From positions 229,366 through 293,365 of the forward strand of contig NZ_KB849653.1 of NCBI RefSeq assembly GCF_000368765.1: a DNA stretch of 64,000 bases. Reading direction: 5' to 3'. Numbering within the stretch: position 1 is the first letter of the stretch; each line of letters starts with the position of its first letter. Source of the stretch: Acinetobacter junii CIP 64.5 (GTDB taxonomy: Bacteria > Pseudomonadota > Gammaproteobacteria > Pseudomonadales > Moraxellaceae). Below the pieces are notes generated by a model. That model did no database searches. It saw nothing but the letters and a program-made list of their open reading frames with translations, and was not told where the DNA came from. Below are positions 7,756 to 18,059 of the stretch, in pieces. Position numbers and translations under genes: made by a program.

Positions 7756-8931
7756 TTAAAAATTAAAGTTAATGTTGTTTACATCCATCGTTGAAATTGT
7801 AACAGGCGCATTTTGAGTCGTTGCTTTTACTGTATCGGTCGCACTGATAGTGTATTGTCCATTTACGGTATTATCAGGAGTGAATACGATTGGCAATGTA
7901 CCTGTGTATGGACCTAAATAAGGTGCACCTGTACTTAAGGATAAGCTATAGGCACCAGTGTCTAAAGTCGCATTAATTGTATTTACTGTATAAGTTGTAC
8001 CACCACTAGTTTGTTTTGCATTGACTTTAATTAAGTCGCTGCTTGGAGTCGCTGTTCCACTAACACGATAGTGTGTTGTTACATTTGTATTAATCGGTAA
8101 TGCTTGAGTAGAAATGGTGGTGGTTTGTTCAGCGGTGACAGGAACTGATTTAATCACTGCAGTTGCATATCCAGGAGCTGTTATAACAATGTCATAGTTG
8201 CCATTAGTTTTACTTTGGACAAGTGGCATTAATTTAAAGTCACCTGTCGCTGGTACAGGAGTACCTTTAACGATTTCACCATTTTGCTGTGCATAAACGG
8301 TTGCACCTGCTTGAGCAAGGCTTGGGCTGACGAAGCCACTGATGGTTCCACTCACAACTTGTGGTGTTGCTGTGACAACTGGTTTCAGGTTGTATGAACC
8401 ATTTCCACGTTTCACAATAGATTGGCATGCATCAAAATCTAAAACAAGGTCAACTAGTGTGTCTGGCTTTACATCAAATGATCCCACGACTTTATAGCCA
8501 CTCTGAGCCGCGCTCGGTGTCGTCAATGCTAGCTCGGTACCTCCTGTAGGAACAACAGAGTTAGCCCACTTTGATCCTTGATTTTGATCCAGAACTAAAC
8601 GGATTTGTGTATAGCGCCCAGCTGGAAGAGGGGTCTGTCCTAAAGTTGTGAGAGCACCATTGGTCAGTGTAAGTAAATCTATTTTTTTAGGATTAGCTAG
8701 TTTTACTGAATACCAGCCTGCATCGCTATCTTTTGCTGTACTACTGCTATGTACTTTTACCTCTTTGACAGTGACATAGACGTGATCCATTCCACAAGCA
8801 GGGTTATCGGTTAGGCTGACATTGAGCGTGCCTGTATTGTTTGAATTATTATCAGCGCTGCTTCCACCACCACATGCAACTAAGCCTAAAGAAGTTATAG
8901 CAACCAAGCTAATCAATTGAATATTCTTCAT
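7756..8931 (-). CDS. DUF4382 outer-surface lipoprotein
   Basis: This 391-residue precursor has a signal peptide ending in the lipobox LVAC (Cys20), followed by a flexible GGGSSADNNSNN linker. Residues about 32-185 form a DUF4382 domain (TGTLNVSLTDNPACG... VYVTVKEVKVH), a beta-sandwich common in secreted lipoproteins. The C-terminal part has two further beta-rich repeats resembling carboxypeptidase-regulatory-like domains (GTISGFVSPSLAQAG, 'VYAQQNGEIV'). Asp+2 rules for sorting are not met (Gly follows Cys), so outer-membrane location is likely. Monocistronic. Function unknown; adhesion or carbohydrate contact would be a guess. Confidence 0.85.
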   Translation of the reverse strand: MKNIQLISLVAITSLGLVACGGGSSADNNSNNTGTLNVSLTDNPACGMDHVYVTVKEVKVHSSSTAKDSDAGWYSVKLANPKKIDLLTLTNGALTTLGQTPLPAGRYTQIRLVLDQNQGSKWANSVVPTGGTELALTTPSAAQSGYKVVGSFDVKPDTLVDLVLDFDACQSIVKRGNGSYNLKPVVTATPQVVSGTISGFVSPSLAQAGATVYAQQNGEIVKGTPVPATGDFKLMPLVQSKTNGNYDIVITAPGYATAVIKSVPVTAEQTTTISTQALPINTNVTTHYRVSGTATPSSDLIKVNAKQTSGGTTYTVNTINATLDTGAYSLSLSTGAPYLGPYTGTLPIVFTPDNTVNGQYTISATDTVKATTQNAPVTISTMDVNNINFNF

Positions 8932-9162
8932 GAATAGGTCCTTTCATCCGAGAATAGTATGTAAAATTGTTTTCGGAGTATAAAAGATTTAGTCAAAATA
9001 CTATGTTGTATAATTATAAATATTTGTTTTTATTGATTAAGTTGGTGTGAGCTGGTTTCTGTTTTATACATAAAGATAGTTGTAGATCATGATTAGATAT
9101 CATTTTAGATGAAGTAATCACAAATCCCAACTTCACAGATATTAACTTCATGAATAGGCATA

Positions 9163-9192
9163 AAAAAACCTCATCATATGATGAGGTTTTTT
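9163..9192 (-). terminator. Terminator of tRNA-Lys
   Basis: A perfect inverted repeat centred on CATATG has arms AAAAAACCTCATCAT and ATGATGAGGTTTTTT. It lies seven bases past the tRNA 3' end on the minus strand, with a T-run on that strand. Confidence 0.85.
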
Positions 9193-9198
9193 AGAATT

Positions 9199-9274
9199 TG
9201 GTGGGTCGTCCGCGACTCGAACGCGGGACCAACGGATTAAAAGTCCGCTGCTCTACCAACTGAGCTAACGACCC
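9199..9274 (-). tRNA. tRNA-Lys (anticodon UUU)
   Basis: Read on the minus strand, the sequence opens GGGTCGTTAGCTCAGTTGG and closes ACGACCCACCA. The acceptor stem GGGTCGT/ACGACCC pairs fully, the anticodon loop is CTTTTAA with anticodon TTT, and the T arm is GGTTCGAGTCC-like (CGCGTTCGAGTCGCG). The discriminator is A and CCA is encoded. Length is 76 nt. Confidence 0.97.
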
Positions 9275-9347
9275 TAAGCAAGCGATTAAACATGCTTCGC
9301 AAGTAAAACCAATCAGTTCTAAGTGCGTCTTCGTTTTGATGTTGCGT

Positions 9348-9375
9348 ATTCTAGCAACTTATTCAGCTAACACAA
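9348..9375 (-). promoter_or_regulatory. Candidate sigma-70 promoter of tRNA-Lys
   Basis: On the minus strand TTGTGT (9370-9375) and TAGAAT (9348-9353) are separated by 16 bases, about 75 bases upstream of the mature tRNA. This is a reasonable match to the -35 and -10 elements. No other candidate in the gap looks better. Confidence 0.45.
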
Positions 9376-9447
9376 GAGGAAATTTAAAAACATCTGCATG
9401 ATTGTTTATAAAAAGCACGATTTCCTCTTGTTTAGCTAAAAAATAAA

Positions 9448-11289
9448 CTAGAAACGGTATTGATATGCCTGAATATTCTCAAAGATTTCAGCATTTACAT
9501 CACAGTAGCTCGTTGCGCCTGGTAATAAAACCAACAAGCGTTCATCTGTCTTGCTTGGGTCAAATGCATCTTCTTTCAGCTTATTCTTTTGATACTTAAA
9601 GGTACCTGTTGTTTCAACTTTGGCTTGTACACGTAAGAACACCGGAATCGCATAAGCTGGTAAGCATTTCTTGAATACACTGACCATTTCTGTAAGGTCA
9701 TTATCATTCAGTTCAGCGCCATCGGTTAAAGTAATAGCAGCCATACCTGCACGACCATTTGTGTTTGGAATTTCTACACCATAAACAACAGCTTCAGCGA
9801 TCTTTTCGTATTCAGAAACCATGTTTTCAACTTCAGTCGTTGAAACATTCTCACCTTTCCAACGGAAAGTATCACCCAAACGATCTACAAACTGTGCATG
9901 ACGGAAACCAATATCACGTACTAAATCACCAGTGTTGAAATACGAATCACCTTTAGTAAAGACATCTTTCAAGATAACTGATTTGTTTTTTTCAGGATCA
10001 GTATAACCATCGAAAGGTGAACGGCTAGTAATCTTACCTACGAGTAAGCCGACTTGCCCTGTTTTGACTTTCTTGCAATAACCCTTGCTGTCACGTACTA
10101 GTTCGTTTTTCTCTTTGTCATATTCAACAATTGCATATGGTGTTGGAGAAAAACCAACTGTATTGTCAAAGTTGAAAATATTGCTGAAGCCAACGTTACC
10201 TTCACTTGATGCATAAAGCTCAAGGACTTCTTGAACACCAAAGCGCTCTTTGAATTTGCCCCAAATATTTGGTCTCATACCATTACCAATCATTTTGGTA
10301 ACACGGTGAGCACGGTCAAGTTCTGTAACGGGTGCATCCATGAGGTAACGACATAATTCACCGACATAACCGATCGCTGACGCATTAAATTTCTGAACAT
10401 CTTTCCAGAATGCACTCGTCGAGTATTTACGACGTACAGCTAAAGTTGCGCTACCAGCAATCACACCACACCAGCACACGACGACGCCTGTTGCATGATA
10501 GAGCGGTAAAGTGACATACATTACGTCATCTTTACCTAAATTTAGAATATGACCGTATGTACCATAAGCAAGTGTCCAACGGCTATGCGTGAAGATTACA
10601 GCTTTAGGCAAGCCTGTCGTGCCAGATGTATAGATATAGAATAATCCATCTTTACCTGTCACAGTGTGTGTGGTTGATGGATTGAATTTAGGGAATTGAT
10701 CAATTTGTTGAGCAAGATTGACATAGCCTTTAGGTGCTACACCGGCATTTTGACGAGTTTCTTGATCTGCAAACCAATGGAAACGATCTTGAGCAACAGT
10801 TAAATCTTGACGAATTTCATCTATCGCAGCTCGTACTTCTTCGCCAGCAATCACCGCGATAGGATTAACTAAGTTAATACTGTGTGCTAGAACTTTGCCG
10901 ACCTGTGATGTATTTACAAGTGCAATCGTTACGCCAATTTTAGCTAAAGCAACAATAGTGGCAATCAATTCAGGGCGGTTTTCGACCATCACTGCAATTA
11001 CATCACCTTTTTTTGCTCCAATCGACAAGTAGTAATGCGCAATTTGGTTTGCCCATTCGTTCAAAGCACTGTAGCTATAACGTTGATCTTCAAATAACAG
11101 GGCGATTCCTTGCGGATTACGCTTAACTGCTTTTTCAAAGGCAATTCCTAAGCCTGCTGGGGAAGTAGGCGTCCGCAAATAAGCCTGTTTAAGACCATTG
11201 AGGATATGAGGTACTTTTGTGATGAAGTTGGGAAGGCGAGTTGCGACATCACTAAGGGTAATAATATCGGTCTGTGTAGTTTGGCTCAT
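9448..11289 (-). CDS. Long-chain acyl-CoA synthetase (FATP/FadD-like)
   Basis: This 613-residue adenylate-forming enzyme activates fatty acids to acyl-CoA. The AMP-binding P-loop YTSGTTGLPK, the LELYASSEGNVGF motif (the E of the YGxTE-type site) and the C-terminal GDTFRWKGENVSTTEVE hinge are all present. The ENVSTTEVE form and overall layout match the very-long-chain/FATP-like synthetases rather than E. coli FadD. The start is MSQTTQTDI, preceded on the minus strand by AGGATTGAT; a longer frame would add 23 residues without support. It is monocistronic, located between tRNA-Lys and rne. Confidence 0.88.
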   Translation of the reverse strand: MSQTTQTDIITLSDVATRLPNFITKVPHILNGLKQAYLRTPTSPAGLGIAFEKAVKRNPQGIALLFEDQRYSYSALNEWANQIAHYYLSIGAKKGDVIAVMVENRPELIATIVALAKIGVTIALVNTSQVGKVLAHSINLVNPIAVIAGEEVRAAIDEIRQDLTVAQDRFHWFADQETRQNAGVAPKGYVNLAQQIDQFPKFNPSTTHTVTGKDGLFYIYTSGTTGLPKAVIFTHSRWTLAYGTYGHILNLGKDDVMYVTLPLYHATGVVVCWCGVIAGSATLAVRRKYSTSAFWKDVQKFNASAIGYVGELCRYLMDAPVTELDRAHRVTKMIGNGMRPNIWGKFKERFGVQEVLELYASSEGNVGFSNIFNFDNTVGFSPTPYAIVEYDKEKNELVRDSKGYCKKVKTGQVGLLVGKITSRSPFDGYTDPEKNKSVILKDVFTKGDSYFNTGDLVRDIGFRHAQFVDRLGDTFRWKGENVSTTEVENMVSEYEKIAEAVVYGVEIPNTNGRAGMAAITLTDGAELNDNDLTEMVSVFKKCLPAYAIPVFLRVQAKVETTGTFKYQKNKLKEDAFDPSKTDERLLVLLPGATSYCDVNAEIFENIQAYQYRF

Positions 11290-11420
11290 ATCAATCCTGT
11301 TTATTTTTCGATCAATCCAAAAAATGGCTATCTGTTGGAACACAACCATTAAGATCATTGTTGTTAATGCTGTTTTTTAATGGGAAGTTCCTAGAGCAAT
11401 CAACCTAATCTGACAAAATA

Positions 11421-11454
11421 ACAAAAAAGCCTAGTCATCGAAATGACTAGGCTT
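11421..11454 (-). terminator. Intrinsic terminator of rne
   Basis: AAGCCTAGTCAT and ATGACTAGGCTT form a 12-bp stem with a CGAA loop. The minus strand has a T-run from the plus-strand A-run at 11423-11428. It lies 27 bases past the rne stop. Confidence 0.85.
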
Positions 11455-11480
11455 GTGCTTATTGTGTGCAATTTAGCAAA

Positions 11481-14400
11481 TTATTCATTGCCTGCAGTTG
11501 CTTTTTTCGGTGGACGACCACGAGGGCGACGAGGGCGACTAGATTTATCTTTCTCTAGTTTCGCAGCTTCATCTTCCGCTTCAGTCTCATCACCTTCAAC
11601 AACAGTCTCTACTTTTTCTTCGGCTACAGCGACTTCAACGGTTTCTGTTTCAGTTGCTTCTTGTTGAAGAACAGTGGTTTGTGCTTCTTCAATTACTTCT
11701 GCAGCAGTTTCTTGAGCATCTTGCACTTCTGTTGCCGTTGTGAGCTCGAGAGGTTGTTGCTCAGGAATTGCATCAACTGGCTCTGAAGTAGAAGTTGCTG
11801 GTTCAGCTTCTTTCGCTTCAACTGGCGTCTCTGCGGTAGTTGCTGGTTGAGCTACTGAAGCGTTCGCTGCAATATGTGCTTCTTTCGCTTGTTCCGCAGC
11901 AAGTTTGGCAAGGCGACGGCGTTCACGAGGGTCATTTGCAACGCGAGTCACAGGAGCTTCAGGTGGTGTTAACGGTAACACTGGTGCAGGTTCTGCTTCC
12001 TGAGTTGGCTTCTGTGAAGGAAGAACAGCATCACGTGTAACAGGACGCTTTTCTTCAACCACAACAGTTTCTACTGCAATACTACTTGCGTATTGTTCAG
12101 CGAACTTTTGTAATGCACGGTTGAACGTTGTGACTAAACCAAATTGTTCAATCAAAATTGTGCAATCTTCACCATAGATATGGCGAATCAGACCACCAAT
12201 AGTATATTGCCCTAAGGTTGGTATCTGCGAGTGCGCAATTTTAGGTGCTGGCTTTTGATTAGTATGCCCGCCACCTTGATGCGAACGGCGACGTGAACGA
12301 GGATCGTTACTTGCACGTTTTACAGGCGCTACTTGAGTTGATGGCTCAACAACAGCAGTTTCTTCAACTTCTGGCTGTGCCGCTTGAGTTGGCTCAACTG
12401 TTTCTGCTGTCGCAATTACAGCTTTTACAGACTCAGTGTGAGGCACATCTAACGGTGCTTTTTCTGCATTAATTGCAACGATTTCACTTTGACCTTGATC
12501 AATATTTACGATCAATGCCGTGTTCATCGCTTCCGCACGTGGTGCATCAACGACGTCCACTTTTACTTGTTGTGGATTAACTGCCGCTTCAGCTGTGACT
12601 ACTGGAGTTTCATTTAAAACACTTTGGTCACGATGACGGTTTGGTCGGTTCGGACGTTGTTGGTTATTGCGATCACGACGTGGCAAAGGCGCAGACTCAT
12701 TCACTGCAGTTTCTTGATGTTGCTGCTGAGCTTCTTGAGGTTGATGACGCTTTTGCTGGCGTTTTTGTTCACGTTGTTCTTGACGTTGTTCATGACGTGA
12801 AACTTGAGTCACTTCTTCATGCACTTGATTTTGTGGTTCATGTGCATGTGAGTGTTGCTCACGTTGTTCTTTATGTTTGCGCTTCTTCTGGTTTTGATTA
12901 GGACGATGAGATTTTTCGTCTTTTTCAAATGTTTCACGTGCTTCTTGTTTTGCAGGTGCTTGTGAAATATAAGCGTTATTGCTTGCAGGGGCAGGTGTTT
13001 CTACAGCTGCAGGAGCAGGGATATTCACTTGTCCAAACTGACCACGACTTACTGCGCCGTTATTGATCATTTGCTCAATCGCAGCAGCAGCATTTTGTGC
13101 AGAACGAGATTGATCAGTAGTTTGAGCTTGTTTTTGAACAAATAAGTTCTCTAACCAAGCACAAGGACTTGCTGATTTCTGTACAGTGGCTTGAGCTGGT
13201 TTTGCTTGCGCAGCTTGAGCTTGAAGGGCTTTCTTTTGTGGTGCTGTTGCATTTTGTGCAGGAGCAGCTGGATGGCTGTGATCTGCTTCTTCTAAATGCC
13301 AATCAGAAGACTCATAACCAAGTTCTTTTTCACTTGAACGAGTTGCTTCAGTACGTTCATAGCTAGATGGGGCAAAGCCATCTGGATTGAACTGGATTTG
13401 ATAATGCGGTGTTTCCAAGTGCGGGTGAGGCAACACAGTGACACGTACATTTGAAGTTTGTTCAAGATAAACAAGGCTGTGACGCTTTTCATTCAATAAG
13501 AACGCAGCAATTTCAACAGGTACTTCAACTTGAACTTCACCTTGGCGTTCACGTAAAGCAATTTCTTCCACTTTACGCATAATCGAAAGTGAAAGTGAAC
13601 GTAAGTCACGAACCATGCCTGTGCCATGACAGCGTGGGCACACATAACCTGTCGCTTCTTCTAAAGAAGGACGTAAGCGCTGACGGCTCATTTCCATCAG
13701 ACCAAAACGTGAAAGTTGACCGAACTGGATACGTGCACGATCGCTTTGTGTCGCTTCACGTAATTTCGCTTCAACCATACGTTGGTTGCGATCTTTGGTC
13801 ATGTCGATGAAATCGATCACAACTAAACCGCCAATATCACGTAAGCGAAGTTGACGCGCAATTTCTTCAGCTGCTTCTAAATTGGTATTTAATGCAGTTT
13901 CTTCAACATCGTGACCACGCGTTGATTTCGCTGAGTTAATATCAATTGAAACTAAAGCTTCAGTTTGATCAATCACAATTGAACCACCTGAAGGAAGTTT
14001 TACTTCACGTTCATAAGCGGTTTGGATTTGACTTTCAATCCCGAAGTGAGCAAATAAAGGCTCATTCAAGGTATAAGTTTTTAACTTATCAAGCTGACGT
14101 GGCATTACTGCTTTAACAAAGTTATACGCTTCGTTATATGCCTGCTCGCTATCAATCAAGATTTCTGCAACGTCATCGCGTAAGTAATCACGAATAGCAC
14201 GCGTCACTACACCAGCTTCTTGGTGAACAAGCATTGGTGATGGACCTGAACTTGCAGAGCTTTGAATTTGAGCCCAAAGATCCAACAAATGTTGTAAATC
14301 CAGTTGAAGTTCTTCTTGGGTGCGACCGATACCTGCGGTACGAACAATCACGCTCATGCCACGAGGTACATTTAGAGAAGATAAAATTTCTTTTAGCTCT

Positions 14401-14840
14401 TCACGCACAGAACCTGAAATTTGACGGCTGATACCACCACCTTTCGGGTTGTTTGGCATAAGAACTAAATAACGACCTGCAAGAGAAATAAAGGTAGATA
14501 GGGCAGCACCTTTGTTGCCACGCTCTTCTTTCTCAACTTGAACGAGTAGTTCAGTACCTTCAGTGATTAGTTCACGAATGTTAGAAGTTTGACGAGGATC
14601 TGCTTTGAAATACGAGTTTGCAATCTCTCGCATTGAAAGGAAACCTTGACGCTGAGCGCCATACTCGACGAAAACCGCTTCTAAAGATGGTTCAACGCGA
14701 GTGACGTGACCTTTGTAGATGTTTGATTTTTTTTGTTCACGAGTACGGTTTTCTAAATCGAAATCGTAAAGGCGATTACCAGTGATAAGTGCAACGCGAA
14801 CTTCTTCGGCGTGGGTTGCATTAATCAACATACGTTTCAT
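11481..14840 (-). CDS. rne: Ribonuclease E
   Basis: This 1119-residue endoribonuclease forms the core of the RNA degradosome and acts in mRNA decay and rRNA/tRNA processing at the inner membrane. The N-terminal catalytic half shows an S1 domain (from about residue 35), the 5' sensor, and the DNase-like site with [12 protein letters not shown] and IDFIDM (the two Mg-binding Asp). The Zn-link CPRCHGTG is near residue 405. The C-terminal half is long and low-complexity (Gln/Glu/Ala/Arg-rich) with [10 protein letters not shown] and [10 protein letters not shown] repeats, typical of RNA-binding and scaffold regions. Start [10 protein letters not shown] is chosen because it is the universal N-terminus. 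Divergent from rluC, as in enterics. Confidence 0.97.
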   Translation of the reverse strand: MKRMLINATHAEEVRVALITGNRLYDFDLENRTREQKKSNIYKGHVTRVEPSLEAVFVEYGAQRQGFLSMREIANSYFKADPRQTSNIRELITEGTELLVQVEKEERGNKGAALSTFISLAGRYLVLMPNNPKGGGISRQISGSVREELKEILSSLNVPRGMSVIVRTAGIGRTQEELQLDLQHLLDLWAQIQSSASSGPSPMLVHQEAGVVTRAIRDYLRDDVAEILIDSEQAYNEAYNFVKAVMPRQLDKLKTYTLNEPLFAHFGIESQIQTAYEREVKLPSGGSIVIDQTEALVSIDINSAKSTRGHDVEETALNTNLEAAEEIARQLRLRDIGGLVVIDFIDMTKDRNQRMVEAKLREATQSDRARIQFGQLSRFGLMEMSRQRLRPSLEEATGYVCPRCHGTGMVRDLRSLSLSIMRKVEEIALRERQGEVQVEVPVEIAAFLLNEKRHSLVYLEQTSNVRVTVLPHPHLETPHYQIQFNPDGFAPSSYERTEATRSSEKELGYESSDWHLEEADHSHPAAPAQNATAPQKKALQAQAAQAKPAQATVQKSASPCAWLENLFVQKQAQTTDQSRSAQNAAAAIEQMINNGAVSRGQFGQVNIPAPAAVETPAPASNNAYISQAPAKQEARETFEKDEKSHRPNQNQKKRKHKEQREQHSHAHEPQNQVHEEVTQVSRHEQRQEQREQKRQQKRHQPQEAQQQHQETAVNESAPLPRRDRNNQQRPNRPNRHRDQSVLNETPVVTAEAAVNPQQVKVDVVDAPRAEAMNTALIVNIDQGQSEIVAINAEKAPLDVPHTESVKAVIATAETVEPTQAAQPEVEETAVVEPSTQVAPVKRASNDPRSRRRSHQGGGHTNQKPAPKIAHSQIPTLGQYTIGGLIRHIYGEDCTILIEQFGLVTTFNRALQKFAEQYASSIAVETVVVEEKRPVTRDAVLPSQKPTQEAEPAPVLPLTPPEAPVTRVANDPRERRRLAKLAAEQAKEAHIAANASVAQPATTAETPVEAKEAEPATSTSEPVDAIPEQQPLELTTATEVQDAQETAAEVIEEAQTTVLQQEATETETVEVAVAEEKVETVVEGDETEAEDEAAKLEKDKSSRPRRPRGRPPKKATAGNE

Positions 14841-15350
14841 GGGTGTGACACCTAATAGTGATGCACACAAACAACAAGCTCAATACTTTTGAGCAAACAT
14901 CAAATTGACGCGATCAAGACTCAGAGGCTACTTTTATTTGCGAAGCTCTGAAACCACTGACTGTAAATTTCCAGTTTGGGCTTTGATACGGTTGTTTCGA
15001 TGTTGGCAATACTGCTTCTATCTTTGGTCTGTTGATATTTCATCTCTGTCTTGCATCTGAGAAATATGGTAAGACCCCGACATAATCAAAGTTTCCTGTA
15101 CGCTTCACTGGCGGGTGAGCGGTGCATTGGATGGTGACTTTCACTGTCATTAAGCATTGAAGTCAATCCATCTGGAAGTCTTGATACGGAATGATCATCG
15201 TATCACTGCTTAGCAGTTCCAATGCATCAACGCTTTAGCCTGAATGCGACATCAGGGAGCAAATTGTCTGATGTGGATCAGTTTACGTTTAATAACCAAC
15301 AAATTGCTGGCGACATATTTTTTCTGAGCAAACTGCATGTGCTGATGCAC
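14841..15350 (-). promoter_or_regulatory. Long structured rne 5' leader
   Basis: About 500-700 bases without a convincing gene separate rne from its likely promoter. The leader contains successive stem-loops: TGATACG/CGTATCA (15182-15205), ACTGC/GCAGT (about 15205-15218) and CCTGA/TCAGG (15239-15256). In E. coli the rne 5' UTR is long and folded and is the target by which RNase E cleaves its own message; the same autoregulation is inferred here. The exact transcription start could not be fixed from sequence. Confidence 0.55.
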
Positions 15351-15630
15351 AATTAAACGCAACAGTTTGTCATTTTGCCGATATAATAAGCCTTCGGCGT
15401 CGGCATAATTCTTTAGGACCTATCCGAGTTGTTGGTGAAGATCTCATCGATTTAAAATTTTATCTAAATAAAATTTCTGATTTGATGCTCACTTACGGTG
15501 GTATCCGTGCGCTGAATATATCAAACCTTGCGGCATCTGCCTATGGGCTAAGTTTAGGTTTCTTGTGAAATAACTTAGCTAAATGATCATTTTTTAATCG
15601 TATTTAGCAAATCTTGGATGAATCGAACGT

Positions 15631-16563
15631 ATGAATTCTACACAACAATGGCAAAGTGTCACTTGGTTTGACGTGGATGAGCATCAAGAAGGGCAGCGAA
15701 TCGATAATTTTTTATTTACCCGATTAAAAGGTGTTCCTAAAAGTCGAATCTATCGTTTAATTCGTGAAGGACAGGTTCGGGTCAACAAAAAAAGAATAAA
15801 AGCAGAAACACGACTGAGTATTGGTGATCAAATTCGAGTTGCGCCGATTCGTTATGAACAAAAAGATGAAACCGATGCACCCGTGAGTGATGGTGTAGCG
15901 CAAAGTTTACTCGGTCGAGTGGTTTACGAAGATGAAGGCTTATTAGTGGTGAATAAACCATCTGGTATTGCAGTTCATGGTGGTAGCGGGGTTGCATATG
16001 GCTTGATTGAAGCCATGCGTGCTGCGACAGGCAAAAAATATTTAGAATTAATTCATCGTATTGACCGTGATACCTCCGGTCTAGTGATGATTAGTAAGAA
16101 GCGAAGTACCCTCAAGTTACTTCAGGATCTATTGCGAGAGCATAAGATTAAGAAGACCTATGCGGCAATCGTTAAAGGGCAAGTGAGTTTGGATCAACAA
16201 TTGATTGATGCGCCTTTGCTTCGTTATGAACTTGCGAATGGTGAGCGACGTGTCCGTGTCACTAAAGAAGGTAAACCGAGCAAGACGGAATGGAAGGTGA
16301 TTGAACGATTTAAAGCTGCAACATTAGTCCACGCTTCACCATTATCAGGTCGTACACATCAAATTCGTGTACATGGTCTAAGTATTGGGCATCCTTTGAT
16401 TGGGGATGATAAGTATGGTCACAATACAGCTTATACAGGTCCTGAAGCACGCCGTTTATGCTTGCATGCAATGCGCTTAGATATTCCGAACTACCCAACC
16501 ATCGAAGCACCAATGCCTGAAGATATGCAACAGGTGATTAATGAGTTGAGAAAGCAAAAATGA
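15631..16563 (+). CDS. rluC: 23S rRNA pseudouridine synthase RluC
   Basis: This 310-residue enzyme makes pseudouridines 955, 2504 and 2580 of 23S rRNA. An S4 RNA-binding domain (about 22-65, GQRIDNFLFTRLKGVPKSRI) precedes the RluA-type catalytic domain with HRIDRDTSG, catalytic Asp145. GRTHQIRVHGLSIGHPLIGDDKYG lies in the C-terminal part. The gene is divergent from rne, a conserved gammaproteobacterial pairing, and overlaps the next gene by four bases (ATGA), so the two are translationally coupled. Confidence 0.95.
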   Translation: MNSTQQWQSVTWFDVDEHQEGQRIDNFLFTRLKGVPKSRIYRLIREGQVRVNKKRIKAETRLSIGDQIRVAPIRYEQKDETDAPVSDGVAQSLLGRVVYEDEGLLVVNKPSGIAVHGGSGVAYGLIEAMRAATGKKYLELIHRIDRDTSGLVMISKKRSTLKLLQDLLREHKIKKTYAAIVKGQVSLDQQLIDAPLLRYELANGERRVRVTKEGKPSKTEWKVIERFKAATLVHASPLSGRTHQIRVHGLSIGHPLIGDDKYGHNTAYTGPEARRLCLHAMRLDIPNYPTIEAPMPEDMQQVINELRKQK

Positions 16564-17234
16564 GTCAGAATGTTGAATTAGTCATTTTTGATTGGGATGG
16601 GACGTTGTTTGACTCGGTTGGGCAAATCGTGGCAAGTCTGCAATACGCAGCTCAGCAGTTTGAACAACCGCTTACCGATGATGCTGCAAAAAGTATTATT
16701 GGTTTAGGCTTACCTGAAGTCATGCAAATTTTATTTCCACAGGTACCGCATTTACAGCAAGATATTTTGCAATGCTATGCAGATCATTATGTTGCCAACT
16801 CAAAAGGTGATGCTTGGTTTACGGGTGTTGCTGAACTTTTGCAAGAGTTAAAACAACAAGGTTTAAAACTTGCTGTGGCAACTGGTAAAAGTCGTAAAGG
16901 TTTAGATCGAGTTTTGAGCCAAACCAATAGCCATCACATTTTTGATATTACCCGCGCAGCTAGTGAAACTAAGTCAAAACCAGATCCGCTGATGTTGCAG
17001 GAAATCCTCACGGAAATGGATGTGGCTGCTGAATCTGCAATTATGGTAGGTGATACCAGTTATGATCTTGAGATGGCTCAAAATATTGGCATGCCTCGAA
17101 TTGGGGTGAGTTATGGAGTGCATACTGTTGAAACATTAGTGCAGTATCAACCTTTGACGATTGCAAATGATGTGGCGGAGTTGCATCAGTATTTGCGCAA
17201 TCACTTAGCTGAGTTTGCTTTAACTGAAAGTTAA
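16560..17234 (+). CDS. HAD-superfamily phosphatase (phosphoglycolate phosphatase-like)
   Basis: This 224-residue HAD-IA hydrolase has motif I DWDGT (nucleophile Asp11, acid/base Asp13), motif II Thr in AVATGKSRKG, motif III Lys in SKPDP and motif IV GDTSYDLEMA. A helical cap lies at about 20-85. It overlaps rluC by ATGA, an arrangement shared by many pseudomonads and Acinetobacter. The natural substrate is unknown; phosphoglycolate or another small phosphate ester is plausible from the subclass. Confidence 0.88.
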   Translation: MSQNVELVIFDWDGTLFDSVGQIVASLQYAAQQFEQPLTDDAAKSIIGLGLPEVMQILFPQVPHLQQDILQCYADHYVANSKGDAWFTGVAELLQELKQQGLKLAVATGKSRKGLDRVLSQTNSHHIFDITRAASETKSKPDPLMLQEILTEMDVAAESAIMVGDTSYDLEMAQNIGMPRIGVSYGVHTVETLVQYQPLTIANDVAELHQYLRNHLAEFALTES

Positions 17235-17260
17235 ACAACAAAAATCATTTGAGACGACAT

Positions 17261-17286
17261 AGATAGGGATTGATCAATCCCTATCT
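17261..17286. repeat. Perfect 26-bp palindrome upstream of a WYL regulator
   Basis: The half-site AGATAGGGATTGA is followed directly by its exact reverse complement, giving 13-bp arms with no loop. It sits 24 bases upstream of the regulator start and 27 bases after the HAD gene stop. There is no T-run, so it is a better candidate for an operator than for a terminator. A second partial half-site, AATAGGGA, follows at about 17298. Confidence 0.6.
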
Positions 17287-17309
17287 TAAATAATAAAAAT
17301 AGGGAAAGT

Positions 17310-18008
17310 ATGAGTCGTTCCATTCGTTTACTTCATTTATTACAACTGCTTAGAGAATACCGTTATCCTGTTACTGCACAGGCGCTAGCCGAACGTCTTG
17401 AAGTTAGCCAACGCACTTTATATCGAGATATTGAAACACTACGTGAGCAAGGCGTCAGTATTGATGCTTCGGCAGGACTGGGATTCCAGCTAAAAGAAGA
17501 TTTTCTTTTGCCGCCAATGACTTTAAATGAAACTGAAATTGAAGCAATTTTTCTTGCGTTGAATTGGTTAAAAGACATTCCTGATCAAGCACTGAAAGCG
17601 GCATCAACCTCCGTGTTAGCTAAACTGAATGCAGTTTTACCTCAGCACTGTCAGCATTTGCTACAGCAGACGACCTTGAGGTCGATTAATACATGGTTGC
17701 CTGTCGATGAAATGCTCGTTGAGCAAGTGCGTTTAGCTATCCGCCAACAAGTAAAAATCCTCGTGGATTATGCAGATGAGCAACAACGAATAAGTACAAG
17801 AATGCTTTGGCCTTTTGCTTTAGGATATTTTAATGATCGTATTGTGTTAGCAGCATGGTGTGAGTTACGCGAAGGATTTAGACACTTTCGTATCGATAGA
17901 ATACGTGAGTTAAGTTTGACCCAAGTCCATTATCCACAATTCAAACAGCAATTATTTCAACAATGGTGGGTTCAAGAAGTGTGTGAATCGACTACTGACA
18001 AAAACTGA
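17310..18008 (+). CDS. YafY-type HTH/WYL transcriptional regulator
   Basis: This 232-residue protein has an N-terminal HTH_11 winged helix (1-60; YPVTAQALAERLEVSQRTLYRDIETL). The C-terminal WYL-type ligand-sensing region (about 140-210) includes VDYADEQQRISTRMLWPFALGYFNDRIVLAAWCELREGFRHFRIDRI. Such proteins sense nucleotides or other ligands and act as repressors or activators. A perfect palindrome just upstream suggests autoregulation. The following GST gene is 51 bases downstream on the same strand and may be part of the regulon. Confidence 0.87.
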   Translation: MSRSIRLLHLLQLLREYRYPVTAQALAERLEVSQRTLYRDIETLREQGVSIDASAGLGFQLKEDFLLPPMTLNETEIEAIFLALNWLKDIPDQALKAASTSVLAKLNAVLPQHCQHLLQQTTLRSINTWLPVDEMLVEQVRLAIRQQVKILVDYADEQQRISTRMLWPFALGYFNDRIVLAAWCELREGFRHFRIDRIRELSLTQVHYPQFKQQLFQQWWVQEVCESTTDKN

Positions 18009-18059
18009 CAATCAAAGCGATTAAATTTAAATAAAACCAATAAACAAGGAAATACAAAA

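Noticed and set aside
11443..14431. Several open frames on the opposite strand of rne (for example 11840-12040, 12641-12901, 13589-13810)
   Set aside because: They are shadows of the repetitive, GC-rich-codon rne sequence; none has a ribosome-binding site or resembles a protein family.
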